DNA of 7,998 nucleotides from Nitrososphaera sp. (GCA_022545875.1 JAKEIF010000071.1:1-7998), one strand, 5' to 3'; positions 1 to 6,258 are shown, numbered from the stretch's first letter. A program made the numbers and translations. The notes: generated from the letters alone by a model not told the origin.

Positions 1-622
1 GGATCTCGGGGACATACGCCTGCACCTCTTCGAGAAAGGAACGAAACTGGGCAATCGGCACCACGGGAATCCTGTCAACAAATCTGACAGACTCGGCGTG
101 CAGGGTCAGGATTAGCGGTATCGCCCGAGTTATGCGGGATTCTCTTTCTAGCAGACGATGCGCCCTTGCAGCCTGTTTTCTGGAATATTCTGATATTGAA
201 GAAGCGTTGGTATGCTTCCAGTGCTTGCAGTCGATCGCCAGCGCGAAGGAAGAGTGTTCACCTACGACGTCTATTTCCATCCTAGGCTTGACAAATCTCA
301 CGTTCGTTCTGGTTCGATAACCATATGACTTTAGGGCCTCCGACGCCAGCCGCTCAAAGTCCTTCCATGAAATTTGGGCAGAGACCCGTTGGATGTCGCA
401 ACCATGCTGTATGCATAACATCGCCGCTCTCATTCTGTCGGTGCCTGAAAACGAAACGATGCTCCGGGAAATAACGCCGATGCCACTCCCAGCAAGGAAT
501 TCAACAACGCTTCGGGCGACGGACCTGGTTTGTATGCCAGATATCGCCTGAAATTCTTCAAGTGAGGATACGGACGGATCGACGGCCGCAATAGCCCTGC
601 ACAAGAGATCAGGGTTTGGCAT
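1..622 (-). CDS. PD-(D/E)XK restriction-endonuclease-like protein, 3' end beyond window
   Basis: The frame begins at ATG 622 (an in-frame TGA lies 12 bases upstream, so no earlier start is possible) and stays open to the window edge, giving at least 207 residues. Residues 1-80 look helical and lack obvious catalytic motifs; they could be a winged-helix or other DNA-binding domain. Residues 86-135 carry a nuclease core of the Mrr/RecB-like PD-(D/E)XK type: SWKDFERLA with Glu90, then MEIDVV with Asp118, then AIDCKHWK with Asp131 and Lys133. In this fold these residues bind the metal and cut DNA; here the usual E-x-K is D-x-K, which the family tolerates. A basic helix with KQAARAHRLLERE follows. 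No methylase or other restriction partner is adjacent on the right. The role could be DNA repair, recombination or restriction. The nuclease fold is fairly sure; the substrate is unknown. Confidence 0.8.
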   Translation of the reverse strand, partial: MPNPDLLCRAIAAVDPSVSSLEEFQAISGIQTRSVARSVVEFLAGSGIGVISRSIVSFSGTDRMRAAMLCIQHGCDIQRVSAQISWKDFERLASEALKSYGYRTRTNVRFVKPRMEIDVVGEHSSFALAIDCKHWKHTNASSISEYSRKQAARAHRLLERESRITRAIPLILTLHAESVRFVDRIPVVPIAQFRSFLEEVQAYVPEI

Positions 623-646
623 CGATAGAACTCACATACGGGACTG

Positions 647-655
647 TTATTTAAG
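647..655 (-). promoter_or_regulatory. TATA-like box for the nuclease gene
   Basis: On the minus strand CTTAAATAA is centred about 28 bases before ATG 622, the spacing expected of an archaeal TATA box for a transcript beginning at or within a few bases of the start codon. The same AT-rich core reads TTATTTAAG on the plus strand, so it might also serve the divergent gene starting at 697 with a leader of about 20 bases. Confidence 0.5.
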
Positions 656-696
656 CCCAGCAACCAAGAAATAGACGGCAGGCAATCCAGTCGCCA

Positions 697-1047
697 TTGG
701 TCAATTGGAAGGACTTTACTTCCCTTTTATGCCTCGCTCTGACCATTCTTGCAGTGGCGGCCATGGTCACGGCAGCGCAGAACTTTGTCATAGTCAGAGG
801 GAAGGTCGTGAATACGGGCAGTGCGTTTATTGAGACCGATGGCCAGAGGGAGCCGACAAGAACTGTGACTGTGATCATTGAAAACGCTGACAGGGTCTTT
901 CGAATCAAGGCAGGGACCGCGGTAGAATACGCGATCTCTGACAGAGATGCGACCATGATCCAAATAGGATCCGATATTGAACTTTTGATATCTTTGCACC
1001 ATAGCAGAGCAAGACTTCTGGCTATTTCAGAGGGGCCGCGGCCCTAG
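697..1047 (+). CDS. Small membrane-anchored protein with beta-rich outer domain, unknown function
   Basis: A protein of 116 residues. A hydrophobic helix at residues 8-28 (LLCLALTILAVAAMVTAA) follows a short charged start and is either an uncleaved anchor or a signal peptide. The rest (29-110) alternates hydrophobic and polar residues with RGKVVNTG, TRTVTVIIEN and VFRIKAGT, suggesting a small beta-barrel or OB-like fold outside the membrane. The start is the TTG at 697: the in-frame stop TAA at 652 leaves no ATG between, and the next ATG (763) would cut into the membrane helix. The gene is divergent from the nuclease and its stop overlaps the cofC stop by four bases. Two open frames on the opposite strand here lack a membrane or domain pattern and are judged shadows. 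I do not recognise the family. Confidence 0.68.
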   Translation: MVNWKDFTSLLCLALTILAVAAMVTAAQNFVIVRGKVVNTGSAFIETDGQREPTRTVTVIIENADRVFRIKAGTAVEYAISDRDATMIQIGSDIELLISLHHSRARLLAISEGPRP

Positions 1048-1703
1048 CTGGTGCGCTTTAGATCTTTTTGCTTTATGAACGCCAAGACTTTGTTCTCAGT
1101 CGGGCTCTTGTCATGGACTAGCATGCGCGCGTCGTCGGGCGTGTCAATGTCGAGCATCAACTTTTTTGATAGAAAGAGCCTTACTTCGACCCCGCTGTCC
1201 TTTGCCGCCGCAATATGGTTTTCATAACTATTCCTGTCAAAAGACGTTCGGATAATCTCGGGAGGTTTCCGCAAGAGCATGTTGGTCCCGTCGTATCTCT
1301 GGGAAGGACAGATTACGATACACCTGTCCTCGCCTCCTGCAAGATCGCAGGCCATAGAAATTTCCTGTGCGTCCAGAAGCGGCAAGTCCTGCGGGATGAC
1401 AATGGTGGCGTCGGCATGGTGGCTCATGGAATAGCGGTCAGCCAACTCTACCGCGGCATTGACACCGTTGTCCTTTTCTTCATGGAGATACGTCGCGCCG
1501 GCAGAAGCGGTCAATTCCTTTGCTCTCTCGTCACTCGATACGACGATTATTCGCTCAAGGTGCCGGCAGGACGCAAGCGCACGCAGTGTTTCTTGCAGCA
1601 TGACAGAAGACAGGAATATGCGGTCTTCGGGAGAAAGCATCAATGAAAGCCGAGTCTTGGCGTTCTCAAACCGCTTGACAGGGACTATCGCAAATACCTT
1701 CAT
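1044..1703 (-). CDS. cofC: 2-phospho-L-lactate guanylyltransferase (CofC)
   Basis: CofC uses GTP to activate 2-phospho-L-lactate to lactyl-2-diphospho-5'-guanosine, the donor CofD needs to build coenzyme F420. The 219-residue length fits the family. Visible motifs of this nucleotidyltransferase fold are the N-terminal VPVKRFENAKTRLS (8-20), the glycine loop DNGVNAAV (78-85), the metal-binding IPQDLPLLD (103-111), YDGTNMLL (137-144) and the C-terminal DIDTPDDARML (185-195). The more common form of the PQDLPLL loop has a small residue before the Asp; here it is Gln. ATG 1703 overlaps the cofD stop as ATGA, so the two are probably translated from one message by coupling. The 3' end meets the opposite gene at a shared CTAG. 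The enzyme is cytosolic. The assignment is strong because of the motifs and the cofD neighbour. Confidence 0.92.
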   Translation of the reverse strand: MKVFAIVPVKRFENAKTRLSLMLSPEDRIFLSSVMLQETLRALASCRHLERIIVVSSDERAKELTASAGATYLHEEKDNGVNAAVELADRYSMSHHADATIVIPQDLPLLDAQEISMACDLAGGEDRCIVICPSQRYDGTNMLLRKPPEIIRTSFDRNSYENHIAAAKDSGVEVRLFLSKKLMLDIDTPDDARMLVHDKSPTENKVLAFIKQKDLKRTS

Positions 1704-2623
1704 CTTTCTCTGAACCTGGCAACTAGGTAACGGGCGAGGCGTATTTCTGCCTGCTTGTTTTTCATCAGGATGTCAGTCTCAAAGACATTCATGCCAAGCC
1801 GGCGAATGCTTGGCGCAATGGCACTATCCGATCCAGATATGACATAGTTTCCTACGCTCTTGCCATAATATTTTGCAACGCCAGCTGGAGAGTTTTCCAG
1901 GTCAAGTGCCTTCATGTACTTTACTGCCGGCCCGCTGACCGCGCTATCTCCTATGATTGGAGAAACCGCGACGACTCTGTCTCTTTTTCCGTACAGCGCG
2001 TGTCTGAACTCTTTGACGGCAAGCGTGGGGCCTATGCTAGAAACTGGATTGGCGGGTGCGATAATTACCATGTCTGATTTTGTGATCGCATGCAGCGCTT
2101 TTTTGTTCGGCATTGCTGTTTCAGAGCCCTCAAATGCGATGCCCTTAACCTGCGGCCGCGCCTGGTTCTTTACCCAGAATTCTTGCAGATGCATCTTGCC
2201 CTTGTCGGTACCTATCATTGTGGTGACCTGATCATCCGTGGCGGGGATTATTCTCGCCGAAATCCCAAGCTGTTTTCGCATCTCATCCGTAATTTCTGAG
2301 AGAGTGTCACCACCCTTTAGCATCTGAGTCCGGATAAGATGCATGGCCAAGTCCCTGTCTCCCAGGGAAAACCAACTGGGGGCCCCACTCTTCTCTAGCT
2401 GGTCAAGGCAGTTGAACGAGTCGCCACGGATCCCCCAGCCCCGCTTTTCGTCCAGAATACCGGCAAGGCCGTAAACAATCGTGTCTATGTCAGGGCAGAT
2501 GTAAAGTCCATAAAGCCAGATGTTGTCCCCCACATTTGAAATGACTGTCAGGTCATCTGTAATTGCAGCCAAGCCCCGGACAAGTTTTACAGAGCCCGTG
2601 CCTCCAGATATTACGGTGATCAA
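1700..2623 (-). CDS. cofD: 2-phospho-L-lactate transferase (CofD)
   Basis: CofD transfers the phospholactyl group from its GDP-activated form to the flavin Fo, giving F420-0. The 307-residue length is normal. Family motifs occur in order: SGGTGSVKLVRGL (6-18), the nucleotide-binding NVGDNIWLYGL (30-40) with PDIDT (44-48), WFSLGDRDLAMHLIRT (84-99), LQEFWV (146-151), APANPVSSIGPTL (189-201) and SPIIGDSAVSGPAVKYM (221-237). The start is taken as TTG 2623, because the protein then begins directly with the first beta strand (MITVISGG) as in the family, no ATG lies in frame just upstream, and an AT-rich box sits about 33 bases before it. It is the first gene of a two-gene operon with cofC. F420 in ammonia-oxidising archaea serves redox enzymes whose roles are mostly unknown. 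Confidence 0.94.
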   Translation of the reverse strand: MITVISGGTGSVKLVRGLAAITDDLTVISNVGDNIWLYGLYICPDIDTIVYGLAGILDEKRGWGIRGDSFNCLDQLEKSGAPSWFSLGDRDLAMHLIRTQMLKGGDTLSEITDEMRKQLGISARIIPATDDQVTTMIGTDKGKMHLQEFWVKNQARPQVKGIAFEGSETAMPNKKALHAITKSDMVIIAPANPVSSIGPTLAVKEFRHALYGKRDRVVAVSPIIGDSAVSGPAVKYMKALDLENSPAGVAKYYGKSVGNYVISGSDSAIAPSIRRLGMNVFETDILMKNKQAEIRLARYLVARFRER

Positions 2624-2651
2624 ATTGATGATTTGAAAATAGTGTCTGCAT

Positions 2652-2660
2652 TTTATTATA
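2652..2660. promoter_or_regulatory. Shared TATA-like box between cofD and the divergent surface-protein gene
   Basis: TTTATTATA lies in the 69-base gap between the divergent starts at 2623 (-) and 2693 (+). Its centre is about 33 bases from the cofD start and about 37 from the other start, so it is placed to direct short-leader transcripts both ways. No second equally good box is visible; the AAAAATAATTTT run at 2672-2683 is too near the plus-strand ATG. Whether one box or two overlapping boxes act is inference. Confidence 0.45.
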
Positions 2661-2692
2661 TCTGACGCGTCAAAAATAATTTTCTCGCAGTT

Positions 2693-3781
2693 ATGACAAA
2701 GATTATAAACGAGAAACAGCCAAACGACTTCGTGAAGGCATACGCAGCGGCAACGTTTGCGGTTGTTTCAGCTCTTTTGATTTCAAGTTTTGTTACCCAG
2801 GCATTTGCGGTGGACATGCAAACTTTGTTGGTCCCCGATCGAAATAGGACAGAGGCTTCATTTATCGCGGTGAGGACTGTCACTCTCGAATACCCTGCAG
2901 GGAGTTCATTCGCAAGCGTATTTGACGGTGTCACCAAGAGAGTCAGTTTTGCGGTCAATGGTACCGCGCAAGAACCGGGTGCCGCGGGTCAGGCAGTTGC
3001 TGCTGTAAATAGGGCCCTTGCAGAGGCACGGAGTCCAGTCCAGGCGTCGGCAGTAGACTTGGCGTACACGGCCACAATGAGGGGCACCGAAACCAGGACA
3101 GTTATTTCTTACAAGGTCGAACTAGAGCCTACACTTGAACAGTTTGTCCTGCAGAGAGGAGAGGGCGGCCAGTCGGGGCACATTGTTGACCTTGAATGGA
3201 GGGGCATTTCTATCGATCAACCCCTAGTAGTCAATACCCCCGAATATGGCGAGTTTGACGTTAACCGCCCGCTAACGCTGCTCCAGAAACTTTATCCGGA
3301 AATTGCCCAAGCCCTTGAGGGAACCCAGGCAAGTACGATCATGGACGATCACCTGTTAAACTTTGAGGACTTTGACACTTCAATGACTGTGTGGCACAAG
3401 CTGTTCGATCCGGTGGGAACATACGGTGGTGGCGTGGGTCTTCAAGGAACAGAAGGTGCCAAAGCCCTGACAGTATACTCGTTTGGCGAGGGCAGCATCA
3501 GAGAGGGCGCGCACTCGGCAGAAGAGAAAGATGCGACTGTAAGCGTAGACGGAGCTCAAATCAAGTTACATTCCCTAGACCCACCGCCTAGCGGGCAACT
3601 TACCATCGCAGGGTATGCAGACGAGCAGGAAAACCAAGGGTCAGAATTTGCTATCGTGAGTGCCGATGCTCCCGAGGGTTTCCAACCTTCGACCGGCGGG
3701 TTCCCGATCCAGGTGCTCCTTGTATTTGGCGGGATGATGGGCGCAATAGCAATATTCATCCTCTGGAAGGCGAGAAAATAG
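2693..3781 (+). CDS. Secreted surface protein with C-terminal membrane anchor, unknown function
   Basis: A protein of 362 residues laid out as a type I membrane protein. Residues 1-16 are polar and charged, 17-39 form a signal peptide ending in TQAFA just before VDMQ, a plausible cleavage site. A large outer region (40-335) follows, and a single membrane helix lies at 337-357 (PIQVLLVFGGMMGAIAIFIL) with the positive tail WKARK inside. The outer region is rich in beta-type stretches such as IAVRTVTLEYPAGSS and TRTVISYKVELEPT, with a glycine-rich segment YGGGVGLQGTEG (244-255) and a PPP stretch near 297-299. Possible N-glycosylation sites are NRT (51) and NGT (89). ATG 2693 has a TATA-like box upstream. 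There are no catalytic motifs I recognise and no neighbour that explains it. It probably sits on the cell surface, perhaps in the S-layer zone. Confidence 0.85.
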   Translation: MTKIINEKQPNDFVKAYAAATFAVVSALLISSFVTQAFAVDMQTLLVPDRNRTEASFIAVRTVTLEYPAGSSFASVFDGVTKRVSFAVNGTAQEPGAAGQAVAAVNRALAEARSPVQASAVDLAYTATMRGTETRTVISYKVELEPTLEQFVLQRGEGGQSGHIVDLEWRGISIDQPLVVNTPEYGEFDVNRPLTLLQKLYPEIAQALEGTQASTIMDDHLLNFEDFDTSMTVWHKLFDPVGTYGGGVGLQGTEGAKALTVYSFGEGSIREGAHSAEEKDATVSVDGAQIKLHSLDPPPSGQLTIAGYADEQENQGSEFAIVSADAPEGFQPSTGGFPIQVLLVFGGMMGAIAIFILWKARK

Positions 3782-3791
3782 CAAGCTGCGC

Positions 3792-3803
3792 GCCCGACCG
3801 GGC
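3792..3803 (+). terminator. Possible weak hairpin after the surface-protein gene
   Basis: GCCC-GACC-GGGC can form a four to five pair GC stem eleven bases after the stop at 3781, followed by the T-containing TTAACTTTATTT. This could assist termination, but the T run is interrupted and also serves as the likely TATA box of the next gene. The call is tentative. Confidence 0.22.
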
Positions 3804-3807
3804 TTAA

Positions 3808-3815
3808 CTTTATTT
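3808..3815 (+). promoter_or_regulatory. TATA-like box before the small helix-turn-helix gene
   Basis: CTTTATTT resembles the CTTTATTC found before the PRC-barrel gene at 7649. A start of transcription would be expected near 3838. This leaves a leader of about 43 bases before ATG 3881, or nearly none before the out-of-frame ATG at 3846. Confidence 0.38.
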
Positions 3816-3880
3816 CACAAGTCGGTACATACAATGTCGATCATAATGCCTATTATCCAAATTGCGGGACTTTCTTGCAG

Positions 3881-4036
3881 ATGCGGACAGAGGAGGAGGC
3901 AACGTACAACTTGAATGAACAAATATTCGAGCTCTATGATACTGGGATCCCGGCACAGGACATCGCCGGAAGACTCAAGACCACAGCCGAGTACGTGAAC
4001 GCCGTTCTCAACGGAGTTCAGGTAGAGGCAAGCTAG
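3881..4036 (+). CDS. Small helix-turn-helix-like protein, 51 residues
   Basis: The frame from ATG 3881 encodes 51 residues: an acidic start MRTEEEATYN, then NEQIFELYDTGIPAQDIAGR and LKTTAEYVNAVLNG. The pattern helix, tight turn with Gly, helix (QDIAGRLKTT) and a second helix with a spaced hydrophobic face resembles the helix-turn-helix of small regulators and sigma-like DNA-binding domains. It could be a transcription regulator or a small DNA- or protein-binding factor. Its stop TAG overlaps the stop of the opposite Nip7-like gene by four bases (CTAG). The frame remains open upstream to before 3821, and TTG 3875 is an alternative start only two codons earlier. No strong ribosome site precedes ATG 3881. 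The gene is likely real because of the amphipathic pattern; the regulator role is inference. Confidence 0.65.
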   Translation: MRTEEEATYNLNEQIFELYDTGIPAQDIAGRLKTTAEYVNAVLNGVQVEAS

Positions 4037-4557
4037 CCTTCATTTCTAAGGTAGAGGCCCGCATCTGCAAGGGTGGTTATTGTTATTCTGCCCTTTTGAA
4101 AAATTGATTTTCCCGCAAACCGCGTCCTGCCAATTCCTATTGCCTCCTGCTTGCGGTTCAGAATAATCACGAGCTCATTCTCATCCAACGTATCAGATGC
4201 TAAAGAAATAGAATCGCCCATGACATCTCTGCCGTACAGGACCAGCTGTTCAGCGTTGTCGTTGACAGAAATATAATATTGGTTCTTCTTTGCGTGTCGT
4301 GCGAAAAGGTCTGCTCCGGGCATCGAGGGCGTGAACCCCTTCTTCAGGTCGCCTATCACTAGCCCGGCGTATTCGGGCGAAAACTTTGGCAGCAGAGACG
4401 CCAGCGCAGGGGAGAGCAGGCAGATTTTTTTCTGATCTCCTTCCGAGACAACCAAGTTTTTGTCGCTCAAGAATTCAAAAATACCCCACCGGTCAAATGC
4501 CCTCTTTACCGTCGTCTGTTCCTCTCTGGTTAGTTCTCGGTATTTCAATTTAGCCAA
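4033..4557 (-). CDS. nip7: Nip7-like ribosome biogenesis protein with PUA domain
   Basis: A protein of 174 residues, a usual length for Nip7 family members (pre-PUA domain plus PUA domain). Residues 1-90 are the N-terminal alpha/beta part starting YRELTREEQTTVKRAFDRWG. Residues 93-171 are the RNA-binding PUA domain: YYISVNDNAEQLVLYGRDV, then ELVIILNRKQEAIGIGRT, then ITITTLADAGLYLRNEG. The AEQ..LYG segment and the closing DAGLYLRNE ending are closely like the eukaryotic Nip7 pattern as I remember it. Eukaryotic Nip7 acts in pre-rRNA processing and 60S assembly. The start is TTG 4557, which overlaps the end of the RNA methylase gene by eight bases, with GAGG just upstream as a possible ribosome site; no ATG is better placed. 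The overlap suggests coupled translation with that methylase. A more general PUA RNA-binding role remains possible. Confidence 0.8.
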   Translation of the reverse strand: MAKLKYRELTREEQTTVKRAFDRWGIFEFLSDKNLVVSEGDQKKICLLSPALASLLPKFSPEYAGLVIGDLKKGFTPSMPGADLFARHAKKNQYYISVNDNAEQLVLYGRDVMGDSISLASDTLDENELVIILNRKQEAIGIGRTRFAGKSIFQKGRITITTLADAGLYLRNEG

Positions 4558-5509
4558 GCCTCAACTTTGCGATAAAAAAGCCGGTCGAATCATGGAGATG
4601 AGGATAGAGGCGCCGGGTATTTTTCATGGCGCTTCCAAAATCTATATTCTGAAAACTGGTCAGGCCGCTGACACCGCATTTTATTGGCTCAATGGAAAAG
4701 CCAGCTTGCCGCTGGAGGAGCGACTGGACTACGGCTTCATTTTCTTCAGGCGCAAACGAACATGTTGAGTAGACCAATACCCCGCCGGGTCGCACTACTG
4801 ACGCAGCGGCCTCTATGAGCGTTTCCTGCAGGTTCGAACAAAATTCCACGTCAGACGGTTCATGGCTAGTCTTGCGCGTCGCATCCCTTGCAATCACGCC
4901 TTCGCAGCTGCAAGGAGCATCGAGCAATACCCTGTCAAATTTCATCCCGAGCTTTGCTACTTTGTGCCCATCATCTAGGAGAACGCATGTATTGGAAACT
5001 CCACACCGCGCAAGGTTGAACGACATCGACCTTGCCCTCCTCGCATTGGGTTCAAGCGCTACTATGCACCCTGTGTTCTTCATTCTCTGGGCAATCATAG
5101 TCGTCTTGCCGCCGGGAGCTGCAGCAATGTCGAGGACCGTCTGGTCAGGATTTGCGTCGAGGGCGTCCACGGCGATGCAAGAGCTGACATCCTGGACGTA
5201 ATAGTGCCCCAAAAGGTATTCGGAAGTTGCCCCGACTGACATGGGGGCTGCAGACACGGAAAGGACCTCAGGCAGATTAGTTTGCCCAAGGACAAACCCT
5301 TTAGCGGCCAACCTTTCTCGTAATTCTTCCGCGCTAGTCTTCAGAGTGTTTACGCGAATATACTGTGTCGGCTCCTTGTCCATTTTTTCCAGAAATTCCT
5401 GCACGCGGGGAACATACTGCAGGAACCTGCTGACAAGCCACTCATCGTAGCCGTACCGAACCGCAAGTTGCCTCGACTCCTCAGTAGCGGACGGGAGTAT
5501 CGTCTTCAC
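4550..5509 (-). CDS. RNA cytosine-5 methyltransferase, NOL1/NOP2/Sun (NSUN) family
   Basis: The enzyme transfers methyl from S-adenosylmethionine to C5 of a cytosine in rRNA or tRNA. At 319 residues it is the compact archaeal form. The N-terminal 1-115 contains the family's YIRVNTLKTS (50-59) and YYVQDVSSC (103-111). The S-adenosylmethionine loop is LDIAAAPGGKTT (126-137). Motif IV is LLDAPCSCEG (195-204) with Cys200 and motif VI is VYSTCSFAPEENE (246-258) with Cys250. In this family the motif VI Cys attacks the base and the motif IV Cys helps release it; both are present. The closing RRLYPHLHDSTGFFIAKL (299-316) is also typical. The start is GTG 5509, 30 bases after the preceding gene's stop, so it is likely in an operon with it and with the overlapping Nip7-like gene. 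That partner suggests an rRNA target, but tRNA cannot be excluded. Confidence 0.9.
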   Translation of the reverse strand: MKTILPSATEESRQLAVRYGYDEWLVSRFLQYVPRVQEFLEKMDKEPTQYIRVNTLKTSAEELRERLAAKGFVLGQTNLPEVLSVSAAPMSVGATSEYLLGHYYVQDVSSCIAVDALDANPDQTVLDIAAAPGGKTTMIAQRMKNTGCIVALEPNARRARSMSFNLARCGVSNTCVLLDDGHKVAKLGMKFDRVLLDAPCSCEGVIARDATRKTSHEPSDVEFCSNLQETLIEAAASVVRPGGVLVYSTCSFAPEENEAVVQSLLQRQAGFSIEPIKCGVSGLTSFQNIDFGSAMKNTRRLYPHLHDSTGFFIAKLRLG

Positions 5510-5539
5510 GTCCTGCAGACACCAACCATTTGAGTCACA

Positions 5540-5917
5540 TTACCTTCCAGTACCGGGAAGGCCGAGAACTTTGGTCGGTGTCCGGTAGTCGGTTTCCACG
5601 TGGATGCCCTCATTGGTTGTAACCACTATTGTTGCCTCCTGCGTTTCAGGCTCGGGATAGAAAAAGTACGTCTGGCCCGGTCGGAGCATGTCCATCCCCT
5701 GTATGTCCTTGGGACCCAGTTCCGCAACGATCCCTGTCAATTGCTCCGTGCCGACGTTTGTCAGCCTTATCCTGTAAAGTATGCCAGAGATATCGGTGGT
5801 ATCCCTAGTAGCATCGACTTCAAGGGCATGCGGAGGACGTGTTAATTGCGGGTAAATGAATATTGCCGCGACAAAGGCGGCAACACCAATAATGGCAATT
5901 GTGACTGATTTTCGCAA
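5540..5917 (-). CDS. Membrane-anchored beta-sandwich-like protein, unknown function
   Basis: A protein of 125 residues with one N-terminal membrane helix (5-22, VTIAIIGVAAFVAAIFIY) after the positive start MRKS, so the bulk faces outside. Residues 30-112 look beta-rich: ILYRIRLTNVGTEQLTGIVA, then MLRPGQTYFFYPEP and ATIVVTTNEGIHVETDYRTP. The TNVGTEQL..I pattern resembles Ig-like or CARDB-type domains seen in archaeal surface proteins, but I cannot name the family. The start is TTG 5917; there is no nearby in-frame ATG and a TATA-like box lies just over 25 bases upstream, giving a leaderless message. The gene comes 30 bases before the RNA methylase and probably shares its transcript, although the functions seem unrelated. 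Confidence 0.75.
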   Translation of the reverse strand: MRKSVTIAIIGVAAFVAAIFIYPQLTRPPHALEVDATRDTTDISGILYRIRLTNVGTEQLTGIVAELGPKDIQGMDMLRPGQTYFFYPEPETQEATIVVTTNEGIHVETDYRTPTKVLGLPGTGR

Positions 5918-5940
5918 CCGCAGATTATGGTTATCACGGA

Positions 5941-5950
5941 TTATTAAAAT
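5941..5950 (-). promoter_or_regulatory. TATA-like box of the 5917-4033 operon
   Basis: On the minus strand ATTTTAATAA is centred about 28 bases before TTG 5917, fitting a leaderless transcript. It touches the stop codon of the preceding 61-residue gene, so the two genes have separate promoters even though they are adjacent and co-oriented. Confidence 0.5.
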
Positions 5951-6135
5951 TACGCAGCATCTTCCGGCAGGCCCCTGCTCTTTATGTATTTTATAAGAGA
6001 TTCGAAGTTTTTGCCATCGACTTTGTAGTATTGGCCAATTTTCTTGATGGTTTCATCATCCAGGCTGCGAGTGTATTTCTTGGGCTTTTCATGCCGGGCT
6101 TGAGGCGTCCATCTCATCCATCCTCTCAGACCCAT
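5950..6135 (-). CDS. Small basic protein, 61 residues, unknown function
   Basis: ATG 6135 opens a 61-residue frame. The N-terminal half is basic and aromatic (MGLRGWMRWTPQARH, then EKPKKYTRS), suggesting nucleic-acid contact. The C-terminal half is helical and amphipathic: LDDETIKKIGQYYKV, then NFESLIKYIKSRGLPEDAA. This spacing resembles small helical DNA- or RNA-binding modules, but no named family is certain. The region lies between a divergent zinc-finger gene and the membrane-protein operon. I found no clear TATA box at the usual distance from ATG 6135. The gene is likely real because of its amphipathic organisation and the lack of a competing frame; its function is unknown. Confidence 0.65.
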   Translation of the reverse strand: MGLRGWMRWTPQARHEKPKKYTRSLDDETIKKIGQYYKVDGKNFESLIKYIKSRGLPEDAA

Positions 6136-6250
6136 CCCGAATTCATAAGGGTTCTTTAGTAGTCTTTTTGTACGACAATTCTAGAGGGATAATCCTGTCC
6201 TGACGGAAGGGTTGCCGCAAAAGGGTAAAGGACAACATCGATGACTAGCG

Positions 6251-6258
6251 CTTAAAAG
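6251..6258 (+). promoter_or_regulatory. TATA-like box of the zinc-finger gene
   Basis: CTTAAAAG is centred about 31 bases before TTG 6285 and resembles the CTTAAATAA box of the nuclease gene. This spacing favours a transcript with only a few bases of leader and supports TTG as the start. Confidence 0.42.

Noticed and set aside
651..1002. Two minus-strand open frames opposite the small membrane protein
   Set aside because: They lack a domain or membrane pattern and a promoter, and compete with a plus-strand frame that has a clear hydrophobic helix and beta-type pattern.
1215..1646. Plus-strand open frames opposite cofC
   Set aside because: They lie fully inside the well-supported cofC gene and show no recognisable motifs.
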